Assembly (NCBI GenBank): GCA_021851785.1 | Contig: JAJZBV010000001.1 | Span: forward strand, 62,001 to 126,000 | Source of the DNA: Pseudomonadota bacterium | GTDB lineage: Bacteria; Pseudomonadota; Alphaproteobacteria; Acetobacterales; Acetobacteraceae | DNA length: 64,000 bases | Direction: 5' to 3' | Part shown: positions 25,700 to 38,425 of the stretch, piece after piece | Numbering within the stretch: the stretch's first letter is position 1 | Layout: each line of letters begins with the position of its first letter | The notes under the pieces: generated by a model | What the model saw: the letters and a program-made list of their open reading frames with translations, nothing else | Databases searched by the model: none | Told to the model about the DNA's origin: nothing | Translations under genes and position numbers: made by a program

Positions 25700-26659
25700 A
25701 TGGTTGCATTGATGGGGCCCGGTGGCACCCTGAACATGGCCGTTACCGCGCTGGAACAAGGATGCGATTCCGTGTTCGTTGGTCCCAAGGGCTGGAGCCG
25801 GCGACCGGCGAGCGATGAACTCGACGATGGCGAGATCAACGAATTGATCGCCTGGAGCCGTCCGCGGGGCAAGGACATCCGCATCGCCATCAACGTGATG
25901 CCGTCCCCGCAGGAAATTCCGACGTTCCTCTCGAAGATCGAGCGCTATGTCGGCTGGGGAGCCGGGGGAGTGATGATCTGTGATCCCGGCTGCATCCGGT
26001 TGGTGCATCAACAATTCCCCGATCTCGACATCCATGTCAGCGTCACCGCCGGCATCTTCAACAACGAGGACATTCATTTCTACCGTGCTCTCGGCGCCAA
26101 CATCGTCGTCATTCCCTATCGCTGGGGGACGGCGGAACTCGCGGAGATCCGCGACCAAAGCCAGGTCAAGCTGGAGGCGTTTCTGTTCCAGACCATCAAG
26201 CGCGGCCGCATCTGTCCCGGACGGTGCTATTCCAGCAGTTATTTCCGCATAACCCATCAGCTCGATGCCGACGGCAAGGACCATAATCTCGGCAGCGCCA
26301 GCAAGGGCGGAAGTTGCTACCGGGTCTGCCGGGCGAAGTGGAATCTCGACATCGACGATATCTCCCAGGGCGTGGTGGCCGATCTCAAGGCCACGCCGGA
26401 ACTGCTGCTCTGGGAAATGCCGGACTATGTGAAGCTGGGGGTTGACCGCTTCAAGATTCCCGGCCGCGAGCGTTCGGTCGAACTGGTCGGCGCGATCTGC
26501 GGTTTCTATCGGCGGGTTCTCGACCATGTGCTGGCCGGCAGCGACGACGTCTCAAGATTTGCCGAGGAATGGCACGAGATGCGCGCCCGCTGGGCGCAGG
26601 AGCGCGGCCGTCGCGACAATGCCCGCATCGATGACGCGCAAATGGTTCTGGCACAGTAG
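25700..26659 (+). CDS. U32-family protein, CPGRC subtype (third paralog)
   Basis: The 319-residue third member of the set has ALMGPGGTLNMA, GWSRR at 31-35, HVSVTAGIFNNED, ICPGRC (Cys172/Cys176), CYRVC (Cys206/Cys210) and GVDRFKIPGRERS. It is separated from the preceding gene by 14 bases with AAAGGAG ahead of the ATG. Three paralogs in one operon suggest hetero-oligomers or successive steps on related substrates. This is inferred, not demonstrated. Confidence 0.78.
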   Translation: MVALMGPGGTLNMAVTALEQGCDSVFVGPKGWSRRPASDELDDGEINELIAWSRPRGKDIRIAINVMPSPQEIPTFLSKIERYVGWGAGGVMICDPGCIRLVHQQFPDLDIHVSVTAGIFNNEDIHFYRALGANIVVIPYRWGTAELAEIRDQSQVKLEAFLFQTIKRGRICPGRCYSSSYFRITHQLDADGKDHNLGSASKGGSCYRVCRAKWNLDIDDISQGVVADLKATPELLLWEMPDYVKLGVDRFKIPGRERSVELVGAICGFYRRVLDHVLAGSDDVSRFAEEWHEMRARWAQERGRRDNARIDDAQMVLAQ

Positions 26660-26682
26660 ACGCGACGACAAGGAGCGCCACC

Positions 26683-29292
26683 ATGCACATTGCCGCCCAG
26701 CGCGCCGTGCCTGGCGCGTTCATCCGCGACCTGGCCGATATCGGCGCGGAAGATAGGGCGCTGGTTGGCGGCAAGGCGTTCCATCTCGGCCGGCTGATGC
26801 GCTGTGGCTTCAATGTTCCCCGCGGCTTCTGCATCACCAGCCTGGCCGCGCGCGGCGCCGGCCTGGCCGATGGCGGGCGGGCGTGGCTGTCCGCGCCGCT
26901 GCGTGCCACGGTGGTCGAGGCGTGGCGGCGGGCGGAATTCACGATCGCGGCGGTGCGCAGTTCGGCCAGCGAGGAAGACGGCCGCGAGGCGAGCTGGGCC
27001 GGCATTTTTCCCACCCTGTTGCCGATTACCGATGAGGAGCAACTGCTCGACGCGGTCGCGCAGTGTTTTGCCGCTCTGCACGCGCCGGAGGCGGCGCTCT
27101 ATCGCGACTCACGGCGCGGGACGGTTCGCCCCACCATGTCGGTGCTGGTTCAGGAACTGGTGACGGCGCGGGCGGCGGGCATCATCTACACCGCCAATCC
27201 GCTCACCGGAGAGGATGATGATATCATCGTCAATGCCGTCCACGGCCTGGGCGAGCCTCTGGCGGCCGGCCGTGTCAGCGGCGACGTGTTCGTGCTCGAT
27301 CGCGATGGCAGGCTGAAGGAAACGCGACTGTCGGCGCAGCCATTCATGCTGACGCCCGTCGGCGAAGTGCCGCTGGCCGGCCAGGGATCCCGGCAACCGG
27401 TGATTTCGCCGGACGAAGCCGCAACCCTGGCGCGGCTTGCGGTCGATATCGAAGCGGTGTTCAGCCGCCCGCAGGACATCGAATTCGCCATCGGCGACCA
27501 GGGCATCCATATCGTCCAGTCGCGGCCGATCACCCGATCCGCCGCCGGGGCCACCATCACCAGCAGCGATATCGATGCCTATGTCGCGCGCGAACGCCGC
27601 GCCTTGGCCGCGCGTCTGGCCGCCCGGCGCCGGGACGACCACCTTTCCGACCGCCCGGCGGTGTTCAGCAACGGCAATATCGGCGAGTTGCTGCCCACCC
27701 CCTCGCCAATGAGTTTCGGCCTGTTCCGCGCCATCTTCGCCGCGCGCGACGGGGCGATCGTCGGCGGCCGCCGCGCGCTCGGCTACCGGCTCGCCGATGA
27801 TGGCGCCGAGAATCTGTATGAGATGATCTGCGGCCAGCCTTATTTCAATGTCGAGGTGGACGCCGGCACCTTCGATATCGGGCTGCCGATCGATATCGAC
27901 GAAATCCTGGCCGGCATCGCCCGGGATCCCGCCCGCGCCAATTATCCTGAGTTCGGCCTTTACCGGCAGGGCATCAGCCTCGTGGAAGCCATCCGTCGGC
28001 ACGGTGCCGCTGAGGGACAGCGCCGGCACGACAGGCTATGGGGATTCCACGCCGACATGACGGCCTTCGCCCACGGCTTCCGCGCTCGTTTCGCGAGCGG
28101 CATCGAACCACGCCTCCGCGCCGGCATGAAGGAGGCGAAGCGGTACCGGCCGGCGGCGATGACCGAGGCGAAGCTGCTGGCCTCGTTTCAGGAACGGCTG
28201 GACTATCTGCGGCGGTATGCCTGCGTCTGGTTCGTGGTGGCGGCGCGGCTAGCTTTCTTCTTCGCCGACATGGTGCGCTGGCGGCTCGATCATCATCTCG
28301 GCGACAGCGGCGCGGCCGCAGCCTTGTTGCGGGGGCTTGCCGGCAGCCGCATCACGCGACAGGCCCTGGATCTCGAACGTCTGTCCGCAGGGCGCCTGAC
28401 CCGTGCCGCCTTCCTCGCCCGCTATGGCCACATGGCCTCGAACGAACTGGAAATCATGCGGCCGCGCCTCGTCGAGGAACCGGCGGTGATCGACCGGCTG
28501 CTCCATGACCTGACCCTGTCGGGGCGACGGCCGGCTGAAGAATTCCGCCAGCAGCGCCAGCGCCGTCTGGCGACGGAGCGGGAACTCCGCGGCCGGTTGC
28601 GGGCCGCCGCGGCGCCGGCCGGAGAGATCACGGCGCTGTTCGCCGATCTGCGGTTGGCGCAAACCTTCCTGCCGCTGCGCGAGACCATCAAATACTATTT
28701 CGCCGCCGAATACGCGGCGCTGCGCGCCATTCTCGTCGCCATTAACCGGCGCCTGAGCTGGGCGGAAGACGATGTCTTCCATCTGTACCCCGAGGAAATC
28801 GCCGAGTGTTTCGGCACTTCTCGCGATCTGGCCGGGACCGTCGCGCGGCGCCGGCGCGAGCGCCGGATCGCCGGTTTGCTGGCGCGCCAGCGGCGGCTCC
28901 CGGCGGTGGTGTTCGAAGCCGATCTTGCCGCGCTCGGCGCCTGCTCGACCGGGCTGGCGACAGGGCGGCTCGCGGCGGTTCCGGTGGCGCCCGGCGCGGC
29001 CGTGGGCGTGGTCAGGGTGCTGGACGACGGCGGTGCTTTGCCGCCCGCGGCACTCCATGGCGGCGAGATCATCGTGACCCGCTCGGCCAATCTCGGGCTG
29101 GCGCCCCTGCTGCGCATGGCGGGCGGCTTGGTGGTCGAGGTTGGCGGCATCCTTGCCCATGCCGCTTGTCAGGCGCGCGAGAGCGGCATTCCCGCCGTGG
29201 TGCTCGCCGATGCCACCGCCCGGCTTACCGACGGCATGACGGTCAGCCTCGACGGTGATCGCGGCTTCGTCGAGATCGTCGACCCGCCATAG
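26683..29292 (+). CDS. PEP-synthase/rifampin-phosphotransferase-like ATP and His-domain phosphotransfer enzyme
   Basis: The 869-residue protein has an N-terminal ATP-grasp/PPDK-type nucleotide domain (GGKAFHLGRLMRCGFNVPRG; AVRSSASEEDG; GIIYTANPLTGEDDD; IVQSRPIT near residue 285). A middle domain of no clear identity follows (residues ~300-760), and the C-terminus is a PEP-utilising mobile domain with VEVGGILAHAACQARESG. His826 there is the expected phospho-carrier, close to His825 of Listeria rifampin phosphotransferase, which has the same order and size. It probably phosphorylates a small molecule. The operon context argues for a pathway intermediate rather than an antibiotic. Confidence 0.8.
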   Translation: MHIAAQRAVPGAFIRDLADIGAEDRALVGGKAFHLGRLMRCGFNVPRGFCITSLAARGAGLADGGRAWLSAPLRATVVEAWRRAEFTIAAVRSSASEEDGREASWAGIFPTLLPITDEEQLLDAVAQCFAALHAPEAALYRDSRRGTVRPTMSVLVQELVTARAAGIIYTANPLTGEDDDIIVNAVHGLGEPLAAGRVSGDVFVLDRDGRLKETRLSAQPFMLTPVGEVPLAGQGSRQPVISPDEAATLARLAVDIEAVFSRPQDIEFAIGDQGIHIVQSRPITRSAAGATITSSDIDAYVARERRALAARLAARRRDDHLSDRPAVFSNGNIGELLPTPSPMSFGLFRAIFAARDGAIVGGRRALGYRLADDGAENLYEMICGQPYFNVEVDAGTFDIGLPIDIDEILAGIARDPARANYPEFGLYRQGISLVEAIRRHGAAEGQRRHDRLWGFHADMTAFAHGFRARFASGIEPRLRAGMKEAKRYRPAAMTEAKLLASFQERLDYLRRYACVWFVVAARLAFFFADMVRWRLDHHLGDSGAAAALLRGLAGSRITRQALDLERLSAGRLTRAAFLARYGHMASNELEIMRPRLVEEPAVIDRLLHDLTLSGRRPAEEFRQQRQRRLATERELRGRLRAAAAPAGEITALFADLRLAQTFLPLRETIKYYFAAEYAALRAILVAINRRLSWAEDDVFHLYPEEIAECFGTSRDLAGTVARRRRERRIAGLLARQRRLPAVVFEADLAALGACSTGLATGRLAAVPVAPGAAVGVVRVLDDGGALPPAALHGGEIIVTRSANLGLAPLLRMAGGLVVEVGGILAHAACQARESGIPAVVLADATARLTDGMTVSLDGDRGFVEIVDPP

Positions 29293-29321
29293 GCAACACG
29301 CGCGACCAATTGGGAGGCATC

Positions 29322-30158
29322 ATGCGATTGCTGCGCTATGGCCCGCCCGGGGCCGAAAAGCCGGGCCTGCTCGACGAGGCGGGACGGCTGCACAGTCTGG
29401 CCGGGCGGCTCGCCGATCTCGACGGCCCGGCCCTGGCCCCCGATCGTCTCGATTGGTTGCGCGCCGTTGATCCGGCCTCGTTGCCGCTGGTCGAGGGCAC
29501 GCCGCGGCTGGGCCCGCCGGTGGCCGGGATCGGCAATGTCATCGCCATCGGCGTGAATTACCGCGGCCATGCCAGCATCGTTGCGCTGCCCAACGAACCG
29601 ATCATCTTCTCCAAGCATACCGGCGCGATATGCGGCCCTGATGATCCCATCCGGATTCCCCCCGGTGCCAGCAAGGTCGATTGGGAGGTTGAGCTGGCGC
29701 TGGTGATCGGCCAGCCCGCCCGCCGGGTGCCGGTGGCGCGCGCGCTCGAATACGTCGCCGGCTACATGGTCGGCCACGACATTTCCGAGCGGGATTTTCA
29801 GAGCGAGCGCGGGGGCCAGTTCATCAAGGGCAAATCGTGGAGGAATTTCTGCCCGCTGGGCCCCTGGCTGGTGACCCGCGACGAGGTCGCCGACCCTCAG
29901 GCCCTCCAACTATGGCTCGACCTCAACGGTGAACGGATGCAGGAGTCATCGACCGACGATATGGTCTTCTCCTTGGCCGAGCTGGTCAGCTATGTCAGCC
30001 ATTTCATGGTGCTGCAGCCGGGCGACGTGATGCTCACCGGCACCCCGCCTGGCGTCGGCATGACCCAGGGGCGCTATCTCCGGGCCGGCGACGTGGTGCG
30101 CCTGGGCGTGGCCGGCCTGGGCGAGCAGTGCCAATTGGTGATGCCGGACGGCGATTAG
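29322..30158 (+). CDS. Fumarylacetoacetate hydrolase (FAH) family protein
   Basis: The 278-residue FAH-fold hydrolase or decarboxylase has IAIGVNYRGHA, then KVDWEVELALVIG with the two metal-binding Glu, GHDISERDFQ with the third acidic ligand, FIKGKSWRNFCPLGPW, and MLTGTPPGVGM. The family cleaves C-C bonds in acylpyruvate-type compounds or decarboxylates oxo-acids. The ATG at 29322 has GGGAGG upstream. Its TAG stop shares the TA that flanks a miniature inverted-repeat element. It is the last gene of the U32 cluster. Confidence 0.85.
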   Translation: MRLLRYGPPGAEKPGLLDEAGRLHSLAGRLADLDGPALAPDRLDWLRAVDPASLPLVEGTPRLGPPVAGIGNVIAIGVNYRGHASIVALPNEPIIFSKHTGAICGPDDPIRIPPGASKVDWEVELALVIGQPARRVPVARALEYVAGYMVGHDISERDFQSERGGQFIKGKSWRNFCPLGPWLVTRDEVADPQALQLWLDLNGERMQESSTDDMVFSLAELVSYVSHFMVLQPGDVMLTGTPPGVGMTQGRYLRAGDVVRLGVAGLGEQCQLVMPDGD

Positions 30159-30232
30159 AGCGGTCTAGTTCAATCAGATTTCAGCACGGTTGGGAACCCC
30201 ATTCCGATCCAAACAGCTCGGCTACCGCTCTA
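30156..30232. mobile_element. 77-bp MITE-like element with TA duplication
   Basis: GAGCGGT (30158-30164) and its inverted copy ACCGCTC (30224-30230) bound the element. Both are flanked by TA, the target duplication of IS630/Tc1-type transposons. The inner end GCGGTCTAGTTCAATC (30160-30175) is repeated at 19329-19344, and TCGGCTACCGCTCT (30218-30231) recurs inverted at 49925-49938. It carries no gene. Confidence 0.5.
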
Positions 30233-30360
30233 GCCCGCTCGCCTTCGAATACTCCGCCTTCGCGGTCGACGGACGGACGGATCTCAGCATGGGGGTCTAC
30301 AATCCGGCGACGCCGGGGGATGCGGAAAAAATCCGATTACGGATCGGCTCGATGCCATAG
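30232..30360 (+). pseudogene. C-terminal remnant of an unidentified protein
   Basis: Directly after the MITE, an open frame ending in TAG at 30358 reads SPLAFEYSAFAVDGRTDLSM, then GVYNPATPGDAEKIRLRIGS and MP. The composition and flow look like a genuine protein end rather than random GC-rich sequence, but no start or upstream domain exists. I cannot name the family. The rest of the gap to 30424 shows nothing. Confidence 0.3.
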
Positions 30361-30424
30361 GCGAACCTCGTCGGATTTCCCGGGCGACACATGAGTCGTG
30401 CGCTCCCCTCTCCGCTTCACTCGC

Positions 30425-31488
30425 TCAGCCGGCCTGCGCCTGAATTGCCATGCGACGCTGCAACCGTCGTTGCAGCTGATCCAGCACCACGGCGGCGATG
30501 ATGACAACTCCCTTGATCACCATCTGCCAGAACGAACTGACCCCAAGCATCACCAACCCGTCCCCGAGGATTCCGATGACAAAGGCGCCGATGATCGTGC
30601 CCCAGATGGTGCCGCGCCCCCCGGCTAGCGACGTGCCTCCCAGCACGGTCGCCGCGATCGCGTTCAGCTCGAACGTCTCGCCGCTCGCCGGATGCGCGGC
30701 CACCAGTTCGGAAGCGACGATCAAGCCGGCGAAGGCGGCGCAAGCGCCGGAGATCATGTAGACGATGAATTTGATGCGATTCACCGGCACGCCGGATAGC
30801 AGCGCCGCACGCTCATTGCCGCCAACCGCGTAGACGCGGCGGCCGAAGGGGGTGCGAGCCGCCAGATAGGCCGCGATCGCGCCCGCCACGGCCAGCGCGA
30901 TCACCGAGACCGGCACCCCGAGAACCGTCCCCGCGCCCAGAATTGGAAAGCCGGTGTTATGGAACTGCGGCCGTCCGACGAGATTGGGGAACGTCTCGCC
31001 GCCGGAAATCAGCAGCGCCGCGCCACGCGCGATATAAAGCGTCCCCAGCGTGGCGATGAACGGCGCGACACTCAACCAGGTGACCAGCAGCCCGTTGATG
31101 GCGCCGACCAGCACACCGGCCGCGATCACGGCCAGGATCACCACCGGCACGTCGGGGAACAGCGTGACATGCCAGAAGGCCAGCGGCAGCCCGCGGTCGA
31201 TCAACGCGCCGGCGATCATGCCGGCAAGGCCGACGATCGAGCCGACCGACAGGTCGATCCCGCCCGTTATCACGACGAAGGTCATGCCGATCGCCAGGAA
31301 CGCGTTGATGGAAACATGCTTGGCAAGCAGCACCAGGGTTTCCAGGGCCAGGAAATTCGGCGCGGTGGCGCTGAAGAAGGCGAACACCACGAATAGCGCG
31401 ATCAGCGTGCGCAGGCTGAGCAGCAGCAGCAGCGGCGAGGTGCGGCGCGGCCGGGAGGGCGAGGCGATCGGAATTTGCGCGCCGCCGC

Positions 31489-31492
<4 letters not shown>
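30425..31492 (-). CDS. Sugar ABC transporter permease (RbsC type)
   Basis: The 355-residue protein has about ten membrane segments and the RbsC/XylH-family blocks INAFLAIGMTFVVITGGIDL, SVGSIVGLAGMIAG and NERAALLSGVPVNRIKFIVY. It forms the membrane channel of a ribose-type importer. It overlaps the ATPase gene by ATGA and is the last gene of the minus-strand transporter group. By context its substrate is probably D-apiose or an oxidised derivative. Confidence 0.9.
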
Positions 31493-33038
<1,546 letters not shown>

Positions 33039-33042
<4 letters not shown>

Positions 33043-33740
33043 GGGGACGCGGCGCCAAGCGCGCGCAGGCGCACGACCGTGACCTGCGGCGGGGTCGAGG
33101 CCGACATGGCACCGGTGAACGCAACCCCGCGGCCCGGGGTCAGCGCGGCGAGGTCGAGGCCGGCGTGAGCGGATGCGGTCGCGCGATCGTTCAGCTCGCG
33201 CGAGACCTGCGCGAACTGGATTTGGTTGACCACCTCGTCGAAAGAGATGAACGGCAAGCTGTCGCGCAGCGTGGTTCCGAAGATCACCGGCCCGATCTGC
33301 AATTCCACGTCCTGCCCATCGATCTCCACGCTCAGCGTCGCGTGCCGCAGCGTCGTCTCGGCAGCCTTGATGCGCCCTTCGCCGCGGACGATGAAGTTCC
33401 ACGGCCCATCCCCGGCACGGGGGCGATGGCCGTAACTTCTGCCCGCCGCGTCCGGATCCTTGGCGAGCGCCTGCAGCACGGTGCCGATGTCGGTGGCCTT
33501 GTCCTGCATCAGGGGCAGCACGCGCGATACCCAGAGCGACGCCACGAACTGCTTGGCGTCAAATGTCGGGTTGCCGGCAAGATCGGTGCGGGCAACCTCC
33601 CGGTCCGGGACGACGGCGATGCCGCGCGCCACCAGCACGCCGGCGACGGCGACAACCGCAACGCTCAGCAGCGCGGACCGTCGCCGCCGCGGGGTGTGGC
33701 TCCGACCGTTTGCCACGCTTGCGTCTCGTGCCACACCCAC
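33039..33740 (-). CDS. DUF2291 family protein linked to the sugar transporter
   Basis: The 233-residue protein has one N-terminal membrane segment (ALLSVAVVAVAGVLVARG) and a periplasmic part with ASLWVSRVLPLM and GPVIFGTTLRDSLPFISFDEVVNQIQFA (here split by the GTTLRDSLPF core). That core is diagnostic of DUF2291. Members are encoded beside ribose/xylose-type ABC transporters, as here between the binding protein and the ATPase. The function is unknown; an accessory role in uptake is inferred. Confidence 0.75.
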
Positions 33741-33750
33741 GGCAGTCCTC

Positions 33751-36171
<2,421 letters not shown>

Positions 36172-36175
<4 letters not shown>

Positions 36176-37425
36176 GCGCGGTACCGCGCCAGGGCCTCAC
36201 GCAGCTCGCGATGGTCACGCGCGTAGGTCTCGGCGGGGATGCCGGCCATCGCCGCTTCCCAGGCCTGCCGCAGGCTCGCGACCCCGGCCGCGATGCCACC
36301 GGGATGCGCCATGATGCCGCCACCGGCGGCATGGATCAGGTCCGCCGAGCCGAGGCGCTGCCACGTCGCCGCGACCTGTCGCGCCGACTGGCCGGAGGAG
36401 AACACCGGCATGGCAAGCAACGAATGTTCCGGCCGCAGCGGCGCAAGGCAGGCGCGGGCCGAAGCCATGACACTGTCGTCATCCTCGCAGAACTTGTTGC
36501 CGATGCCGTTGACATGCAGGTGGTCCGCCCCGGCTAGCCGCCAGAGTTTTTGCCAGGCGACATAGGACCAGCCGAGCCAGGGGCACCGCGATAGCGCCCC
36601 CCAACCGTTGCGATGGGCGTGGAGGCATAGTTCGGCATGGCGACGCAGCGCCAGCATCCCGCTCAGGCCGACGCTGTTGAGGCTCGCCATCACGCAGGTG
36701 CCGCCCTCGGCGCGGACCAGATCGTGGCGGGCACGCATCTCGTCCACCTCGCCGGTCAGATTGAAGGCCACCATCACCTTGCGCCCCGTCCGCTCGGCAT
36801 GATCACGCACCACCGCCATCACGGCGCGCACGCGGGCCGTGAACGGGCAATGCGGTCCATCGGCCTGCAACTCGTCGTCCTTGATGAAGTCGATTCCGCC
36901 TTGGCACAGCTCGGCCACCAGGGCGGCGGTGTCCTCTGGCGACAGGCCGACGCTGGGCTTGATGATGGTGCCGATCAGCGGCCGGCCGGCGACGCCCGTC
37001 AGCGCGCGCGTGCCTCCGACGCCGAATTGCGGGCCGGGCTGGGCGGCGACGAAGGCCGCCGGCAGATGCACATCGAGGAGCCTGAGCCCACTCACCTCGC
37101 GCAATTCGAACAGATTGCCGGCGACGGTGGCGAGCAGATTGGGCAGCGATGGACCGAAATTGCCGAGCGGCCAGGAGATTTCGATCTCGCCACGCCGCCA
37201 GCGCCCGCTGCCGTCATTGCCGGCGCCGGGCAGGGTCGGCTGCTCGACCTCCTCCAGCAACGTGATCCGCTCGACGCGCGCGCCGGCGCGTTCGCGGAGT
37301 TCCGCCGTCTCGCCGGGCACGGCGACGAATGTGCCGCTCGATTGTTCCCCGGCGATGACCCGCGCCGCGTGGTCGAGGGCATAGCCGGACTCCAGCCGAT
37401 AGACTGCGCGCACACGGTCGTCCAA
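36172..37425 (-). CDS. oiaX: RuBisCO-like protein, probable 3-oxo-isoapionate-4-phosphate transcarboxylase/hydrolase
   Basis: The 417-residue form IV RuBisCO-like protein has IGTIIKPSVGLS with Lys156, and GGIDFIKDDELQ with Lys182, Asp184 and Glu185 (the carbamate/Mg site of RuBisCO is retained). HVNGIGNKF replaces loop 6, FSSGQSA replaces the phosphate-loop Ser, and AAGGGIMAHPGG holds the Gly triplet. The KPK motif has become KPS, so it is not a CO2-fixing enzyme. Known apiose pathways use such a protein to split 3-oxo-isoapionate 4-phosphate to 3-phosphoglycerate and glycolate. It starts the minus-strand operon. Confidence 0.78.
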
Positions 37426-37454
37426 ACCACCATCCTCCCTTGCCGCCGGGATGT

Positions 37455-37476
37455 TATTATCTCATCATACCATAAC
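37455..37476. promoter_or_regulatory. Candidate GntR operator, site B
   Basis: It lies in the 145-base gap between the divergent RuBisCO-like and GntR genes. On the minus strand it contains TATGGTATGATGAGATAAT. It shares TGGT-N-TGATGAGAT with site A and TGGTAT with site C. The position would let one dimer control both the catabolic operon and the regulator gene. This is inferred from sequence comparison within the window. Confidence 0.45.
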
Positions 37477-37570
37477 GCAAGACTAGCCGGTGCCCGTCCC
37501 GAGGTCGAGATGTCAGGTGGTCGCTTGTGCGACATCTTGACTTCGCGGCGCGACACCGGATCATCGTCGC

Positions 37571-38359
37571 GTGACCAACGGTGACACATCCGCTTCCCCC
37601 GCGCCGGAACCGATCATGCGGCGGAAGCTCTCCCATGAAGTGCTCGACCGGCTGATACACATGATCCAGTCGGGCGAGCTGGCACCCGATGACCATTTGC
37701 CCTCCGAGCGGGATCTGATGCAGCGCTACGGCGTCGGCCGCCCCGCGATCCGTGAGGCGATGCAGGCTTTGCAGCGCATGGGCCTGATCCGCATCACGCA
37801 TGGTGAACGCGCCCGCGTGACGCTGCCGACGGCGGACGCGATCGTCGATCAGGTTTCCGGCGCGATGGTGCAGATGCTGGGCCGCATGCCCGGCGGGTTG
37901 GACGAGCTGAAGGACGCGCGGCTGCTGTTCGAGGTCGGGCTGGCGCAGGTGGCCGCGCGGCGCGGCACACCGGCAACCGTCGCCGAGCTTCACGCGGCGC
38001 TGGCGGCGTGCCGGCAGGCCAGCGGCGACCATACCCGCTTCGTCGCCGCCGATATGGCATTCCATCGGCAGATCGCGGCCATGTCGGGCAATACGCTGAT
38101 TCGCGCGCTCAGCCAGGGCATGCTGGACTGGATGACGCGCTTCCGCCGCGACCTGGTCACGGCCCGCGGGGCGGAGCGGCTGACGCTGGAGGAACATGCC
38201 CGCATCGCCGACGCCATTGCCGCCGGCGATCCGGCGGCGGCCGGGGCGGCAATGAGCGACCATCTGACGCGGGCGAACCAGCTCTATTCGGTGCTGATGG
38301 CGGAACCGTCCGCGCCCGCGTCTCGGCCGCGCCGCCGAAAAGCGTCGGTCCATGGTTGA
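37571..38359 (+). CDS. GntR-family regulator (FadR/FCD subfamily)
   Basis: The 262-residue protein has an N-terminal winged helix (LPSERDLMQRYGVGRPAIRE around residue 45) and an all-helical FCD effector domain with the usual metal-site residues (LLFEVGLAQVAARR, then FVAADMAFHRQIAAMSGN, then EEHARIADAI). FadR-type regulators are usually repressors released by a sugar acid or related ligand. It is divergent from the oiaX-oiaK-transporter genes and upstream of the dehydrogenase genes, so it is the likely cluster regulator. GTG start. Confidence 0.88.
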   Translation: MTNGDTSASPAPEPIMRRKLSHEVLDRLIHMIQSGELAPDDHLPSERDLMQRYGVGRPAIREAMQALQRMGLIRITHGERARVTLPTADAIVDQVSGAMVQMLGRMPGGLDELKDARLLFEVGLAQVAARRGTPATVAELHAALAACRQASGDHTRFVAADMAFHRQIAAMSGNTLIRALSQGMLDWMTRFRRDLVTARGAERLTLEEHARIADAIAAGDPAAAGAAMSDHLTRANQLYSVLMAEPSAPASRPRRRKASVHG

Positions 38360-38374
38360 CTGATTATACCAGTA
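38358..38374. promoter_or_regulatory. Candidate GntR operator, site C
   Basis: On the minus strand it contains ACTGGTATAATCAGT, an imperfect palindrome with ACTG/CAGT ends. It overlaps the last codon of the regulator gene and lies about 50 bases before the ApnO-like gene. It shares TGGTAT-R-AT with site B. Confidence 0.45.
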
Positions 38375-38425
38375 TCCCATAGGCTGCCGCAGCCACCGGC
38401 ACACGCGCCGGCACAAGGGGTGAGC

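Noticed and set aside
29322-30158. FAH-family protein as the missing apionate lactonase of the neighbouring apiose cluster
   Set aside because: It is on the opposite strand, co-directional with and close to the U32 operon, and separated from the apiose genes by a MITE. FAH enzymes cleave acylpyruvates rather than sugar lactones.
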